From: an uncultured Flavobacteriales bacterium
GTDB taxonomy: Bacteria; Bacteroidota; Bacteroidia; Flavobacteriales; Crocinitomicaceae
Assembly: GCA_946479285.1 (NCBI GenBank)
Contig: CAMLFH010000022.1
Span: 6,489-70,488 of the forward strand
Length of the DNA: 64,000 nucleotides
Direction of reading: 5' to 3'
Below are positions 9,299 to 19,210 of this stretch, one piece after another. Both the position numbers and the translations under genes were made by a program. Each line of letters starts with the position of its first letter. Positions within the stretch are counted from its first letter, which is position 1. The notes under the pieces were generated by a model. The model saw nothing but the letters and a program-made list of their open reading frames with translations, was not told the DNA's origin and searched no databases.

Positions 9299-10888
9299 TT
9301 ATTTTATACGTACACGTTGTCCGGCACGAATGCGGCTTGGAGAAACTCCCGGATTGAGACGCGTCAATTGATTGACAGTCAGACCATGTCTGGATGCAAT
9401 TTTGGAATACGTATCTCCGCTTCGAATGGTGTAATATTTTTTGACTGGCGGTGCCTGAATGGGCGGAACAGGTTTATTTGTTGCATTCTCTATACTATCT
9501 GCAACGGCTTCCTGGTAATCTTCATTTTCCACCGTGGTACTGACCTTGGTCTGAATTTTCAGTAATTGATTTACCGTAATCCGTGCGGTAGTCAAATCGT
9601 TCCAATCCATCAATTCCTGGATAGCAACATTGTACTGAGCAGCGATGCTTCCAAGACTTTCACCGGCTTTCACTTTGTGATACGTGTAATTGATCGTTGT
9701 AACCACTTTGGTTTTTGGAACGTCGATCTTAGTATTTACCGGATTTGAAATAACCAGTTGATCGTTTTGAGGATCCACAGCCACATCTGTCGGCAATTTA
9801 TAGCCTCCTAAACCGTAAATGCGTTGTTCTAAAGCATAAAGAGAATCTTCCAAACTCACCAATAAACCGATTTTCTGAAGCGGTCCGGTTACACATTGTT
9901 TAGGGATTGTTGGCGGAATGTAAGATGTTTTATACACCGGGTTCAAGCTTTGAATATCTTCCACCGACCAGGAAACCAATTTTTCAATCGTCTGCATGTG
10001 GATTCCGCGGTTCAGACAAAGCGTATCCAGCTGGTAAAAGTGCATTTTTGGTTCTGCGGGAAGCAAATTATGTTCTGCGTGATAAGTCATCAAATAAGTT
10101 GCAGCAATGAAATTCGGAACATATCCTTGTGTTTCACGCGGTAAGAATGGTCTTATTTCCCAGTACGTTCTTTTCCCTCCGGAGCGGCGAATTGCTTTGT
10201 TTACGTTTCCGGGACCGGCATTGTATGCAGCTAGAGCCAGGTTCCAATCGCCATAGATATCGTATAATTTCTTCAGGTAACGACATGCTGCATCGGTTGC
10301 TTTCACCGGATCCATGCGCTCATCCATGTAGGAGTTTTCTTTTAAGCCGTATTGTTTTCCGGTTGCATACATAAACTGCCACAAACCAAGAGCTCCGGCT
10401 CTGGATTTAACCTGTGGTCTCAAACCACTTTCGATCACAGAAAGGTATTTCAATTCAAGCGGAAGACCATATTCGGATAGTTTCTCTTCATAAAGGTCAA
10501 AGTACAAACGACCGCGGCCCAAGGCCACACGCACAAAATTCCGGCGGTTTTGAGCGAAAAACTTAATGGTGGTCAAAGAAACGTTGTTGCAGTCAAAACC
10601 GAAAGTGGAAACCTCATTCAGTTTAGCCAATCGCTTGCAGTAATCTTCGTCTGAAAATAAAGGAACTGTTCCTGCTTCATAATCCAATGCGTCAACGATC
10701 GAATCATAATTCATGCCTTTGGAGAAATCATCGTAGTAATGACTCAGACTTTGTTCAACTATTCGGATAAATACTTCCCCGGTTACGGTATCCTTCACGG
10801 GTGGTTTGGTTCTGCGCTGCGCCATCAAAGGAGATGAATTCAGCAACGTCATAAAAAACAAAAGAAGTACTATTCCGAATCGTTTCAT
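9299..10888 (-). CDS. LysM-containing lytic murein transglycosylase (MltD-like)
   Basis: The enzyme cleaves the glycan strands of peptidoglycan in the periplasm. After the signal peptide (MKRFGIVLLLFFMTLLNSS) an SLT domain occupies about residues 125-260. It has the catalytic Glu in SVIESGLRP and the motifs GALGLWQFMYATG and ALAAYNAGPGNVNKA. Two LysM repeats close the protein (HKVKAGESLGSIAAQYNV; YTIRSGDTYSKIASRHGL). A longer frame begins with TTG two codons earlier, but the ATG at 10886-10888 gives a proper signal peptide. It has 529 residues and is the same length class as MltD. Confidence 0.9.
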   Translation of the reverse strand: MKRFGIVLLLFFMTLLNSSPLMAQRRTKPPVKDTVTGEVFIRIVEQSLSHYYDDFSKGMNYDSIVDALDYEAGTVPLFSDEDYCKRLAKLNEVSTFGFDCNNVSLTTIKFFAQNRRNFVRVALGRGRLYFDLYEEKLSEYGLPLELKYLSVIESGLRPQVKSRAGALGLWQFMYATGKQYGLKENSYMDERMDPVKATDAACRYLKKLYDIYGDWNLALAAYNAGPGNVNKAIRRSGGKRTYWEIRPFLPRETQGYVPNFIAATYLMTYHAEHNLLPAEPKMHFYQLDTLCLNRGIHMQTIEKLVSWSVEDIQSLNPVYKTSYIPPTIPKQCVTGPLQKIGLLVSLEDSLYALEQRIYGLGGYKLPTDVAVDPQNDQLVISNPVNTKIDVPKTKVVTTINYTYHKVKAGESLGSIAAQYNVAIQELMDWNDLTTARITVNQLLKIQTKVSTTVENEDYQEAVADSIENATNKPVPPIQAPPVKKYYTIRSGDTYSKIASRHGLTVNQLTRLNPGVSPSRIRAGQRVRIK

Positions 10889-10902
10889 AGGCAAAATGGG
10901 AT

Positions 10903-12309
10903 TTAATTAGTTAGGATCTGATCAGCCAACGAGAAAATAGCTTCTTCATTGAAATCATCAGCCATAATTTGCAGACTCATAGGCAATCCATTGCTGTGTG
11001 TTCCCTGTGGAATGGCAATTGCAGGATTTCCTGTTAAGTTCGCATGTACAGTAAAAATATCTTGTAAATACATCTGGATCGGGTCGTTTATGGATCCGAA
11101 CTCAAATGCAGTGGAAGGCGTTGTTGGTAAGATCATCAGGTCAAACTGACTGAAAATCTCTTTGGTTTTGTTTTTCAAAACGCGACGCACCTTCATTCCT
11201 TTGGTGTAAAAAGCATCGTAATATCCGTGAGACAATACGAATGTTCCTGCCATAATACGGCGTTTAACTTCCGTTCCGAATCCTTCGGAGCGCGAAAGTG
11301 TATAGGTTTGTTCCACTCCTTTTGCTTGGGGAGATTGATATCCATAATGAACACCGTCGAACCTTGAAAGATTGGAGGATGCTTCTGCGGTTGTCAAAAC
11401 GTAATACGTCGGAACTAAATATTCGAGGTAAGGAAAGCTCACTCCTTCAACGGTATGACCTAAGGCACGCAAATCGGAAATTGTTTTTTCCAGCATGGTA
11501 CGTACTTCCGGGTCCATGTTTTCGTTTTCGAGGGCTTCCTTCAAATAAGCAATTTTCTTTTTCCCGATAGCGGGAATAGCTGTTGAGAAACCAACGGGTT
11601 TGGAAGAACTGGTTGCATCCATTTTGTCCTTCCCGGCAATGATTTCCATTACCAAAACCAGGTCCTCCAGGTTATTCGCAAATGGGCCAACCTGATCAAA
11701 AGAAGATGCATAAGCAATTAAGCCATAGCGGCTCACTCTTCCATAAGTTGGCTTGAATCCGAAAGTTCCTGTAAATGAAGCCGGCTGCCTGATTGATCCT
11801 CCGGTATCCGAACCCAATGCTACTGTGCACATTCCTGCAGAAACAGAAACGGCAGAACCTCCTGACGAGCCTCCGGGTACATGGGTTGGTCTGAGATTGT
11901 TTTTCACCGGACCGTATGCGGAATTTTCGTTGGAGCTTCCCATTGCAAACTCATCACAATTCAAACGACCGATGATCACAGCATCTTCTGCCAAAAGTCT
12001 TTCTACAACTGTTGCAGAATAAAGTGATTCGAAACCTCCAAGGATTTTAGAGCTTGCACTTACTTTGTGACCTTTGTAGCAAATGTTATCTTTCAGGCCG
12101 ATAACCATTCCTGCCAATCTACCTGCTTTTCCGGAAGTTCGTTTTTGATCCACCATACGAGCCTGGTCCAATGCGCTTTCTGTAAATACTTCCAAAAAGG
12201 CATTCAGATCTTTGTTCTTTTCAATTTGCTCTAAGTATGAATGCACGATACTCTCCACAGTTTTCCCTGCGGAGAGTGCAACTTTTACTTCCGAAAATGT
12301 TTTATACAT
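10903..12309 (-). CDS. gatA: glutamyl-tRNA(Gln) amidotransferase subunit A
   Basis: GatA releases ammonia from glutamine for conversion of Glu-tRNA(Gln) to Gln-tRNA(Gln) in the GatCAB complex. The amidase Ser-cisSer-Lys triad is intact: K73 in GLKDN, S148 in PGGSSGGSA and S172 in SDTGGSIRQPA. The spacings of 75 and 24 equal those of known GatA. At 468 residues it is of normal length. gatB and gatC are not adjacent, which is common in this phylum. It lies 28 bases downstream of tatA and may share its transcript. Confidence 0.95.
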   Translation of the reverse strand: MYKTFSEVKVALSAGKTVESIVHSYLEQIEKNKDLNAFLEVFTESALDQARMVDQKRTSGKAGRLAGMVIGLKDNICYKGHKVSASSKILGGFESLYSATVVERLLAEDAVIIGRLNCDEFAMGSSNENSAYGPVKNNLRPTHVPGGSSGGSAVSVSAGMCTVALGSDTGGSIRQPASFTGTFGFKPTYGRVSRYGLIAYASSFDQVGPFANNLEDLVLVMEIIAGKDKMDATSSSKPVGFSTAIPAIGKKKIAYLKEALENENMDPEVRTMLEKTISDLRALGHTVEGVSFPYLEYLVPTYYVLTTAEASSNLSRFDGVHYGYQSPQAKGVEQTYTLSRSEGFGTEVKRRIMAGTFVLSHGYYDAFYTKGMKVRRVLKNKTKEIFSQFDLMILPTTPSTAFEFGSINDPIQMYLQDIFTVHANLTGNPAIAIPQGTHSNGLPMSLQIMADDFNEEAIFSLADQILTN

Positions 12310-12336
12310 GTAGAATGGATTGGCTTAAGCTTAAAT

Positions 12337-12510
12337 CTATTTTTTCTCCTCCGTAGTGGATGGAGCAGCTCCCTCTTCGCCTTTGCTAGCGTCTTTGAAT
12401 TCCTTGATCCCTTTTCCAAGACCTTTCATCAATTCAGGAATTTTCTTACCACCAAATAACAAAAGAACTACAGCAAGGATTAAAATAATTTCTGTTGCAC
12501 CTAATTTCAT
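12337..12510 (-). CDS. tatA: Sec-independent translocase subunit TatA
   Basis: This 57-residue protein starts [20 protein letters not shown], followed by [20 protein letters not shown] and an acidic/basic tail ending TTEEKK. The layout is the classical TatA one: a single N-terminal membrane helix, a glycine hinge (FGGKKIPEL) and an amphipathic helix. It forms the pore of the twin-arginine export system with TatC, which is not in this window. A TAATTTTG box lies 16 bases upstream, and gatA follows. Confidence 0.92.
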   Translation of the reverse strand: MKLGATEIILILAVVLLLFGGKKIPELMKGLGKGIKEFKDASKGEEGAAPSTTEEKK

Positions 12511-12526
12511 AACTTCTAATTTGTTG

Positions 12527-12534
12527 CAAAATTA
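12527..12534 (-). promoter_or_regulatory. candidate -7 box of tatA-gatA
   Basis: TAATTTTG on the leftward strand matches TAnnTTTG, 16 bases before the tatA ATG. I see no good TTTG at the expected -33 distance, so the call rests on one box. Confidence 0.4.
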
Positions 12535-12624
12535 AGGAAATATAACTTAAGATGATTGTTAAAAATGCGACTACATTGGTTTTGATCAAAAAATTCAGCC
12601 TTTTTCAGGCAAATCCAGGAACGC

Positions 12625-13269
12625 TTATTCTTTGACGTATACCAGTTTTTTTCCGGTAAATAAGTTCGCTTCCAAACGTTCCCACTGCTCGAAAGTAGGT
12701 GCAAGGATCGCTACTTCCGAACCATAACGGGTAATCGTATTTACCTGAAGAATGGATTGGAACAATGGCTGGTAGATCAGTTCACTGTGGACAATGGTCA
12801 TTTTTCCGCCTGCAAAAGTCACGATGCTGGGCTCAAAGTAAGAACCTTCGTGGAAGTTGATGACGTATTTATTCGAACTGAGTTTGACAAAAGTATTCAG
12901 TGAGCCTTCACCGGCTATGCTTAATTTGGATTCTATCCCGTAGTAATAGTATTCGCCTTCCAGCACACAAGGTACAGAATCATTGGCCTTAACGCCGAAC
13001 AGATAATCGCCTTTTACCTGTAATTTGGAAGATTCACGGACTTGCTCCCGCGAGATACTGGCTACGGCAAGTGTAACAATTGAAATGCCTTTTTCATCAA
13101 TCACATAAGTCACCTGCGAATCGCTACTTTTGTATTTTCCAAAGTGAATTTTATCAGTAGTTAACTGCGAAGTACTTCCAAATGGAAGAGGATCTGCAAA
13201 CTGAACGGTTTTTTGAGAAAAACTAAAAAAATGTAGGAAAAGGGTAAAAACAAGAAGAACTTTTTTCAT
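12625..13269 (-). CDS. secreted protein of unknown function
   Basis: The 214-residue protein begins with a signal peptide (MKKVLLVFTLFLHFFSFSQ) and has no membrane segment afterwards. The body is beta-rich with repeated strand-turn patterns (CVLEGEYYYYGIESKLSIAG, VKLSSNKYVINFHEGSYFEP). A single Cys is visible in the mature part. It is likely periplasmic or surface-exposed. I do not recognise a family. It is divergent from recJ across about 100 bases and is followed by tatA. Confidence 0.6.
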   Translation of the reverse strand: MKKVLLVFTLFLHFFSFSQKTVQFADPLPFGSTSQLTTDKIHFGKYKSSDSQVTYVIDEKGISIVTLAVASISREQVRESSKLQVKGDYLFGVKANDSVPCVLEGEYYYYGIESKLSIAGEGSLNTFVKLSSNKYVINFHEGSYFEPSIVTFAGGKMTIVHSELIYQPLFQSILQVNTITRYGSEVAILAPTFEQWERLEANLFTGKKLVYVKE

Positions 13270-13373
13270 AACTTAATAAGAGAAGTGAAGCTTCGACAAG
13301 GGCAAACGTTAGTGCGGACGGACTAAGTGCAGATCTATCAATAGCATCATTATTACAATTTTAAACAAAATTT

Positions 13374-15098
13374 ATGCAAAAACACTGGTTTATCAAACAA
13401 ACACCCGATCCGGAAAAAATTCAAACCGCTGTTAACGACTTAAAAGTGAGTCCGATCATGGCGTCTATCCTTATTCAAAGAAATCTTACAACTCTGCCGG
13501 AAATTCGTTCATTTTTTACTCCTGACTTAGACATGCTGCACGACCCCTTCCTGATGCTAAATATGTCTGAAGCTGCTGAAAGGTTACAAAAAGCCGTCCA
13601 ATTGGAGGAACGAATTACTGTTTTCGGAGATTATGATGTGGATGGAACAACATCCGTTGCCCTGGTATACAGTGTGCTTCAGGATTATGCTTCTGTGGAT
13701 TTTTACATTCCGGATCGTTACGAAGAAGGTTATGGGTTGTCGTACAAAGGAATTGACACTGCTTTGGAGAAAGGCTGCAAACTGTTGATTGCGCTGGATT
13801 GCGGAATCAAGGAAGTGGATAAAGTCAAATATGCGAAAGAGAAAGGTCTGGAGATTATCATTTGTGATCATCATACTCCCGGGCCGGAGATTCCGGATTG
13901 TATTGTTTTGGACCCGAAACAAGCAGGTTGCGAATACCCTTTCAAAGAATTATGCGGCTGCGGAGTAGGATTTAAGTTAATGCAGGCCTGGTTTTCAATG
14001 ACGAATAAAGAGGTGTCGAAATTGTTCGAATACCTGGATTTGGTTGCCATAGCTATTGGAGCAGATATTGTTCCGGTTACAGGGGAAAACAGGGTGTTGT
14101 GCAAAAACGGAATCCATCGCCTGAATGAAAATCCGCGTCCCGGAATTGCAGCTTTGGTAGAACAGGCTCAACGTGCATTTCCTTTGGATTTGTCGAATGT
14201 GGTCTTTACGATTGCACCGCGCATTAATGCTGCCGGGCGATTAAAAAGTGGTTCCAGAGCGGTTGAATTGTTGCTGGCCAAATCGAAGAACGAGGCAAAA
14301 AATATTGCGCTGGAAATTGATGAGTACAATTCGGAAAGACGTATCCTGGATGCACAAACAACGCAGGAAGCTTTGGCTATCATCGATGCAGATGAGCTGT
14401 TTATTGGTCGTAAGTCAACGGTTGTTTTTCAATCCGACTGGCACAAAGGTGTGGTGGGCATTGTAGCTTCCCGCCTGATAGAGAAGCATTACCGGCCAAC
14501 AATTGTTTTAACCGAAAACAAAGGGGAAGCAACTGGTTCTGCGCGTTCGGTTTCAGGATTTAACGTTTATGAAGCGATTACCGCATGCGAGCATTTACTC
14601 ACTCAATACGGCGGGCACCAGCACGCAGCGGGTTTGTCTTTGCCATTGGAGAATATCATTCTGTTTACGGAGCATTTTGATGCCTACGTTCAGCAAAATA
14701 TTCAGCCTTTGGATGAGGTGGAAGAACTGGTGATCGATTTGGAAATAGCTGCTTCCAACTTGTTTCTTGCCGGTGAATCTGCGCTGCAGGCTCCGCGAGT
14801 TTACAAAATGCTGGAACAGATGGAACCTTTTGGTCCGGGAAATAACAAACCGGTTTTCTGTATTCGAAATGCCTATGCAAACAGGCAAAAGATCCTAAAA
14901 GAAGCACATTTGAAATTCGATCTGGTAGATCCCGTTTCGGGAATAGAATTGTCAGCAATCGGTTTCAATATGGCAGATAAAGCAGATTTGATTGCTTCCG
15001 GTTGTGCTTTTGACTGCGCATTTACACTGGAAACCAATACCTGGCAGAACCGAACAACGTTACAGATCCAGGTGCGGGATATTCGGGAAACGATATAA
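13374..15098 (+). CDS. recJ: single-stranded-DNA-specific 5'-3' exonuclease RecJ
   Basis: RecJ degrades single-stranded DNA in recombination and mismatch repair. The 574 residues carry the DHH phosphoesterase motifs in order: FGDYDVDGTTSVALVY near residue 80, LIALDCGI, ICDHHTPGPEIPDC (the DHH motif), GVGFKLM, and the DHHA1 part ARSVSGFNVYEAITACEHLL followed by YGGHQHAAGLSL. The OB-like C-terminal domain follows (MLEQMEPFGPGNNKPVF). Length and domain order are normal. It ends at a palindromic terminator shared with the convergent carboxylase gene. Confidence 0.95.
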   Translation: MQKHWFIKQTPDPEKIQTAVNDLKVSPIMASILIQRNLTTLPEIRSFFTPDLDMLHDPFLMLNMSEAAERLQKAVQLEERITVFGDYDVDGTTSVALVYSVLQDYASVDFYIPDRYEEGYGLSYKGIDTALEKGCKLLIALDCGIKEVDKVKYAKEKGLEIIICDHHTPGPEIPDCIVLDPKQAGCEYPFKELCGCGVGFKLMQAWFSMTNKEVSKLFEYLDLVAIAIGADIVPVTGENRVLCKNGIHRLNENPRPGIAALVEQAQRAFPLDLSNVVFTIAPRINAAGRLKSGSRAVELLLAKSKNEAKNIALEIDEYNSERRILDAQTTQEALAIIDADELFIGRKSTVVFQSDWHKGVVGIVASRLIEKHYRPTIVLTENKGEATGSARSVSGFNVYEAITACEHLLTQYGGHQHAAGLSLPLENIILFTEHFDAYVQQNIQPLDEVEELVIDLEIAASNLFLAGESALQAPRVYKMLEQMEPFGPGNNKPVFCIRNAYANRQKILKEAHLKFDLVDPVSGIELSAIGFNMADKADLIASGCAFDCAFTLETNTWQNRTTLQIQVRDIRETI

Positions 15099-15133
15099 TT
15101 ATGTAGGCGCGTGACTCATCGCGCCTACATAAT
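15098..15133. terminator. bidirectional terminator between recJ and the carboxylase gene
   Basis: A perfect 14-base inverted repeat (15098-15111 with 15120-15133) encloses the loop TGACTCAT between two convergent stop codons. The stem is GC-rich in its upper half (GGCGCG/CGCGCC) and AT-rich at the base, so it can work in both directions. Its top resembles the hairpin at 52242-52261. Confidence 0.8.
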
Positions 15134-15138
15134 GTTGA

Positions 15139-16683
15139 TTACAATGGGATATTCCCGTGTTTTTTCTTCGGTAATGTTTCGGATTTTTTCTCCAGCGATT
15201 TGAAAGCTGCGATCAATGTGGCGCGCGTTTCTTCCGGTAAAATAACCGCATCCACGAAACCTCTTTCAGCTGCGCGGTATGGATTGGCGAACATTTCAGC
15301 ATATTCTGCTTCTTTTTCTTTCCATTTTGCTTCTTTGTCATCCGCAGCAGCGATTTCTGATTTGAAGATGATCTCAGCCGCACCTTTTGCCCCCATTACA
15401 GCAATTTCGGCAGTTGGCCAGGCATAATTCAAATCAGCACCAATGTTTTTAGAGTTCATCACGTCGAATGCGCCACCGTAAGCTTTACGGGTGATCACCG
15501 TAATTCTTGGAACGGTTGCTTCGGAGAATGCGTACAGCAATTTCGCACCATGCGTAATGATTCCTCTCCATTCCTGGTCCGTTCCCGGCAAGAATCCCGG
15601 AACATCTTCCAAAACCAGAAGCGGAATGTTGAATGAATCGCAGAAACGCACAAAACGCGCACCTTTCCTGGAAGAATCAATGTCCAATACTCCAGCCATA
15701 GAAGCCGGCTGGTTTGCAATTACTCCAACGGATCTCCCGTCCAAACGTGCAAATCCAACTACAATGTTAGGTGCAAAATCCTGCTGTACTTCGCGAAATG
15801 TGTCGTCATCGATTAAACAATCAACGATTTCACGGATGTCGTAAGGCAAGTTTGAATTATCTGGAACGATGTTTTGAATCCGGTTTAATTTTTCTTTTGC
15901 AAAAGGAGCAGTTCCGAATTGAGGAGCCATTTCCATTGCATTTTGAGGCATGTATGTCATTAACTCGCGAACTTTTCGAAGACATTCCACATCATTAGCA
16001 GCAGTGAAATGTGTTACTCCGGACTTTTCAGCGTGGGCCTTTGCCCCACCTAAGTCCTCCGAACTAACTTCTTCGTGCGTCACTGTTTTTACAACGTTTG
16101 GACCGGTAACGAACATGTAAGATGTGTCTTCCACCATGAAAACGAAATCCGTTAAGGCAGGAGAATAAACAGCTCCACCGGCGCAAGGTCCCATAATCAC
16201 CGAAATTTGCGGAATTGCTCCGGAAGCGCGGGTATTGCGGTAGAAAATATCTGCATAACCAGCTAGTGAAACCACACCTTCCTGGATTCTTGCACCACCT
16301 GAATCATTTAATCCGATAACAGGTGCCCCATTTTTCATCGCCAAATCCAACACTTTGCAGATTTTTTGAGCATGCGTTTCAGAAAGAGAACCTCCCAAAA
16401 CAGTAAAATCCTGGGAGAAGACATAAACTACTCTTCCATGGATCGTACCAAAACCGGTAATTACTCCGTCTCCAGGACTTTTTGTTTTATCCAGTCCGAA
16501 GGAAGTAGCACGGTGTTCCACAAACATTCCGATTTCCTGGAATGAACCTTCATCCATCAATAAAGTCACTCGTTCTCGTGCACTTAGTTTTCCTTGTGCA
16601 TGTTGTTTGTCAATTCGCACTTGTCCGCCGCCCAATTGAGCGTCCTCGCGTTTTTGAATCAGTTCAGCATTCTTTTCTTTCAT
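15139..16683 (-). CDS. acyl-CoA carboxylase beta subunit (propionyl-/methylmalonyl-type carboxyltransferase)
   Basis: This is the carboxyltransferase subunit of a biotin-dependent acyl-CoA carboxylase, acting on propionyl-CoA or a related CoA ester. From Met at 16683 it has 514 residues, the family length. Visible are [17 protein letters not shown], the oxyanion-hole region [32 protein letters not shown], and in the second half [20 protein letters not shown] and [14 protein letters not shown] frame opens 21 codons earlier, but a TATCTTTG box at 16704-16711 lies inside that extension. The Met at 16683 is therefore preferred. The biotin carboxylase partner is not in the window. Confidence 0.92.
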   Translation of the reverse strand: MKEKNAELIQKREDAQLGGGQVRIDKQHAQGKLSARERVTLLMDEGSFQEIGMFVEHRATSFGLDKTKSPGDGVITGFGTIHGRVVYVFSQDFTVLGGSLSETHAQKICKVLDLAMKNGAPVIGLNDSGGARIQEGVVSLAGYADIFYRNTRASGAIPQISVIMGPCAGGAVYSPALTDFVFMVEDTSYMFVTGPNVVKTVTHEEVSSEDLGGAKAHAEKSGVTHFTAANDVECLRKVRELMTYMPQNAMEMAPQFGTAPFAKEKLNRIQNIVPDNSNLPYDIREIVDCLIDDDTFREVQQDFAPNIVVGFARLDGRSVGVIANQPASMAGVLDIDSSRKGARFVRFCDSFNIPLLVLEDVPGFLPGTDQEWRGIITHGAKLLYAFSEATVPRITVITRKAYGGAFDVMNSKNIGADLNYAWPTAEIAVMGAKGAAEIIFKSEIAAADDKEAKWKEKEAEYAEMFANPYRAAERGFVDAVILPEETRATLIAAFKSLEKKSETLPKKKHGNIPL

Positions 16684-16703
16684 GAAAAAAGGTTTGTGGG
16701 TAT

Positions 16704-16711
16704 CAAAGATA
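16704..16711 (-). promoter_or_regulatory. -7 box of the carboxylase gene
   Basis: TATCTTTG on the leftward strand is an exact TAnnTTTG match, 20 bases before the ATG at 16683. It decides the start codon, because the longer frame would place its first codon upstream of the promoter. No clear -33 TTTG at the usual spacing. Confidence 0.5.
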
Positions 16712-16777
16712 CACTTTCGGCTTAAAAATCGCGTTTCCGGATTCAAAACGGATCTTTTTTTTGAATACTTTTAAAAG

Positions 16778-17167
16778 ATGAAAGGAATTCTAAGCACATC
16801 GATAGACATTTTTATTTGTGGTCTTTTGAATTACTGGGGCTTCCTGAGTCTTGAAGCAAATGCAGATCATTCATCTTCTGCGGGTGCAGCTGAATTTTTT
16901 TGGATTTTATATGCTCTTTTTACACTTGGATACCTGCTGGTAAGTTATTCGATTCCAACGCTTGTTTTAAGTATTTTCCACTTTGGATTTTTGATTGGAT
17001 CTGTCTGCTATTACAGCAATCTAAAATTACTGCTTTGTGTCCTGGTACAAATGGCATTGTTTGGCTTGTTTGTGCTGTTCTTCAAGCAAAAGGAAAAAGC
17101 ACACAAACTGAAACCGATCGTTTTCGTAGTAATAATTGTTTGGTTAGTTTTAGCAAGATTACTTTGA
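16778..17167 (+). CDS. small integral membrane protein, unknown
   Basis: The 129-residue protein has four hydrophobic segments (about residues 5-22, 34-52, 57-90, 108-128) separated by short loops and a lysine-rich turn (FKQKEKAHKLKP). No family motif is visible. It is divergent from the carboxylase gene and followed by a lipoprotein gene after about 140 bases. The open frame and ATG are clear. Function unknown. Confidence 0.55.
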   Translation: MKGILSTSIDIFICGLLNYWGFLSLEANADHSSSAGAAEFFWILYALFTLGYLLVSYSIPTLVLSIFHFGFLIGSVCYYSNLKLLLCVLVQMALFGLFVLFFKQKEKAHKLKPIVFVVIIVWLVLARLL

Positions 17168-17310
17168 TCAGGGAAGAAAGTTTTAACCTATTTTAAAGTT
17201 CGATTTTGAGCTGTTTTCGTTCCGTTTTCGTATTTTGAGCCGTCTTCTGTGGCTTAAGGGCTCATACCATTCGTATTTATCCTACTTTGATTTGGAACTA
17301 TTGGTACGAT

Positions 17311-17769
17311 ATGAAAACTAAAAATAAGATTCTGATTATTATTCTGATCCCGGCACTTTTGATTCAATCATGTATTGTGTCTGCACCCAAATATTCGCAT
17401 GTTGAGCAGGTGATGCAGCTTAAAATCGGGATGAGTAAGGATTCGGTAAGTTCCAAATTGGGAGTAGAACCCTACGATATTGATATTTACGATTCGACCG
17501 GATACCGCTCATTTGTTTATAAATACCGAACAACAGATCGAAAAACGATTCCTTTCAGATTGAAGGAAACCAACGGAAAGGAAAAAATCGGAAAATACAT
17601 GGATCTCGTTGCCTATTTTGATTCTACAGATGTTGCCTACCGATTTGAGTCCAGGCCTACAGATTCTAAGGTCGACCAGAAAAAGTTTAATATAAATGCG
17701 ATTGTGACAATTGTGACAGTCATTGTACCTGCATTGCTGGTTTATTTAGGAATTCAAAGCACAAAATAA
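17311..17769 (+). CDS. putative lipoprotein, SmpA/BamE-like region
   Basis: From the ATG at 17311 the 152-residue product starts MKTKNKILIIILIPALLIQS followed by Cys, a signal peptide with lipobox LIQSC. The next part, HVEQVMQLKIGMSKDSVSSKLGVEPYDID, resembles the short BamE/SmpA repeat (a G-M-S/T-x-x-x-V turn). A possible membrane helix closes the protein (IVTIVTVIVPALLVYLGIQ). A longer frame begins at TTG 17287 but would bury the signal peptide. It probably sits in the envelope. Function unknown. Confidence 0.6.
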   Translation: MKTKNKILIIILIPALLIQSCIVSAPKYSHVEQVMQLKIGMSKDSVSSKLGVEPYDIDIYDSTGYRSFVYKYRTTDRKTIPFRLKETNGKEKIGKYMDLVAYFDSTDVAYRFESRPTDSKVDQKKFNINAIVTIVTVIVPALLVYLGIQSTK

Positions 17770-17974
17770 GATGAAATTCTAATAGATGACCGGAATGAGC
17801 AGTTTGAATTACTTGCATTAAATTGTTTTTCAACGGGTTAAACCGTGAAATTTTCAGCATTAATTAGTTACTTTGTTTAAAACGATTCTAAATTGGAGAA
17901 CCTGACAGTTTTCTGACAATTCAAAGCCTGTTGTTTCCCAATTTTGCAGGAATTAAGCTAGAAAGTTACCATTC

Positions 17975-19201
17975 GTGATTAAGCAACTGCACACAATCGC
18001 ATTTACGCACAGAAATTTGGAAGTCTCTAAAATAGGGGCTTTGCATATCGAACAAGATTCTGTTCAGTCACGTTTTCAATCCCTTAAAGAGCGTTTACAC
18101 ATTGATGAAATCATGTTTTTATCGACTTGTAACCGTGTAGAGTACTTTTTAGTAACCAATGAACTGGTTTCCCCGGAGTTTTTACACGATTTCTTTTCGG
18201 CCCTTTACCCGGAATTTGAAGAGGAAAAAGTGAACTTTTTTGCAGGAAAATCCTTGGTTTATGCGAAGATGGAAGCGGTAAATCATGCATTGCGGGTTGC
18301 AGCATCTATTGATTCATTGGTTATAGGCGAGCGCGAGATCATCACGCAGGTTCGCCAGGCTTACGAGCAATCACGTGATTTGGGCCTTTCCGGAGATACT
18401 CTGCGTATTTTGTTCCGCCACACTATTGAAACTGCAAAACGTGTATATACAGAAACCAGGATTTCCTTAAAACCGGTTTCAGTCGTTTCCATAGCTTACC
18501 AGCGATTAGTGGGAATGGATGCCCCAAAAAACGCACGGGTTTTGGCTATCGGCGCAGGTGTTACAAATACAGCAATGCTTCGTTTTTTGAAAAAGCACGG
18601 AATGGATAATTTTGTGATCTTCAACCGAGCACTCGAAAAAGCAGAAGCTTTAGCACAAGAATTGGGTGGTGTAGCATATCCGTTAACAGCCTTGCAAAAC
18701 TATTCCGAAGGCTTTGATATTTTGGTTTCCTGTACAGGTTCGGAAGATATTATGGTGGATGAGCAATTGTATGCAAGGTTATTAAATGGTGAAGCAGGTT
18801 CTAAGATTACGGTTGATCTGGCTTTACCGAATGACATTTCTTCGGAAGTTCATGCGAATTATCCTACCAGAAACATTTCAATAGAAGTATTGCAGCAAAT
18901 TTCAGACAGTCATCTGCAGGAACGTTCACAGGAAGTAATCCATGTAGAGCAAATCCTGGAAGAAGCGAATCATGAATTCCGCAATATTGCAAAAATGCGT
19001 GCAATAGAAGTTGCCATGAGACCGGTTCCTCAAATGGTCAAAGAGATTCGTGCTACTGCTTTCAATGAGGTCTTCAAAAATGAATTGGACCAGTTGGATC
19101 CGTCTTCCAAAGAGATCCTTGAAAAAGTGGTCGGCTACATGGAGAAGAAATACATGAGTATGCCAATGATTATGGCAAAGGAAATCATGTTTAAATCGTA
19201 A
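17975..19201 (+). CDS. hemA: glutamyl-tRNA reductase
   Basis: HemA reduces Glu-tRNA(Glu) to glutamate-1-semialdehyde, the first step of C5 haem synthesis. The catalytic Cys is C52 in LSTCNRVEYF. The substrate loop VIGEREIITQVRQAYEQ, the NADPH-binding VLAIGAGVTNTAML and the C-terminal dimerisation helix (VGYMEKKYMSMPM) follow. The 408-residue length is normal. The start is GTG; the next in-frame Met lies beyond the N-terminal strand, so GTG is the best choice. hemC begins 9 bases later and hemD overlaps hemC, making a haem operon. Confidence 0.94.
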   Translation: MIKQLHTIAFTHRNLEVSKIGALHIEQDSVQSRFQSLKERLHIDEIMFLSTCNRVEYFLVTNELVSPEFLHDFFSALYPEFEEEKVNFFAGKSLVYAKMEAVNHALRVAASIDSLVIGEREIITQVRQAYEQSRDLGLSGDTLRILFRHTIETAKRVYTETRISLKPVSVVSIAYQRLVGMDAPKNARVLAIGAGVTNTAMLRFLKKHGMDNFVIFNRALEKAEALAQELGGVAYPLTALQNYSEGFDILVSCTGSEDIMVDEQLYARLLNGEAGSKITVDLALPNDISSEVHANYPTRNISIEVLQQISDSHLQERSQEVIHVEQILEEANHEFRNIAKMRAIEVAMRPVPQMVKEIRATAFNEVFKNELDQLDPSSKEILEKVVGYMEKKYMSMPMIMAKEIMFKS

Positions 19202-19210
19202 TTTTACTTC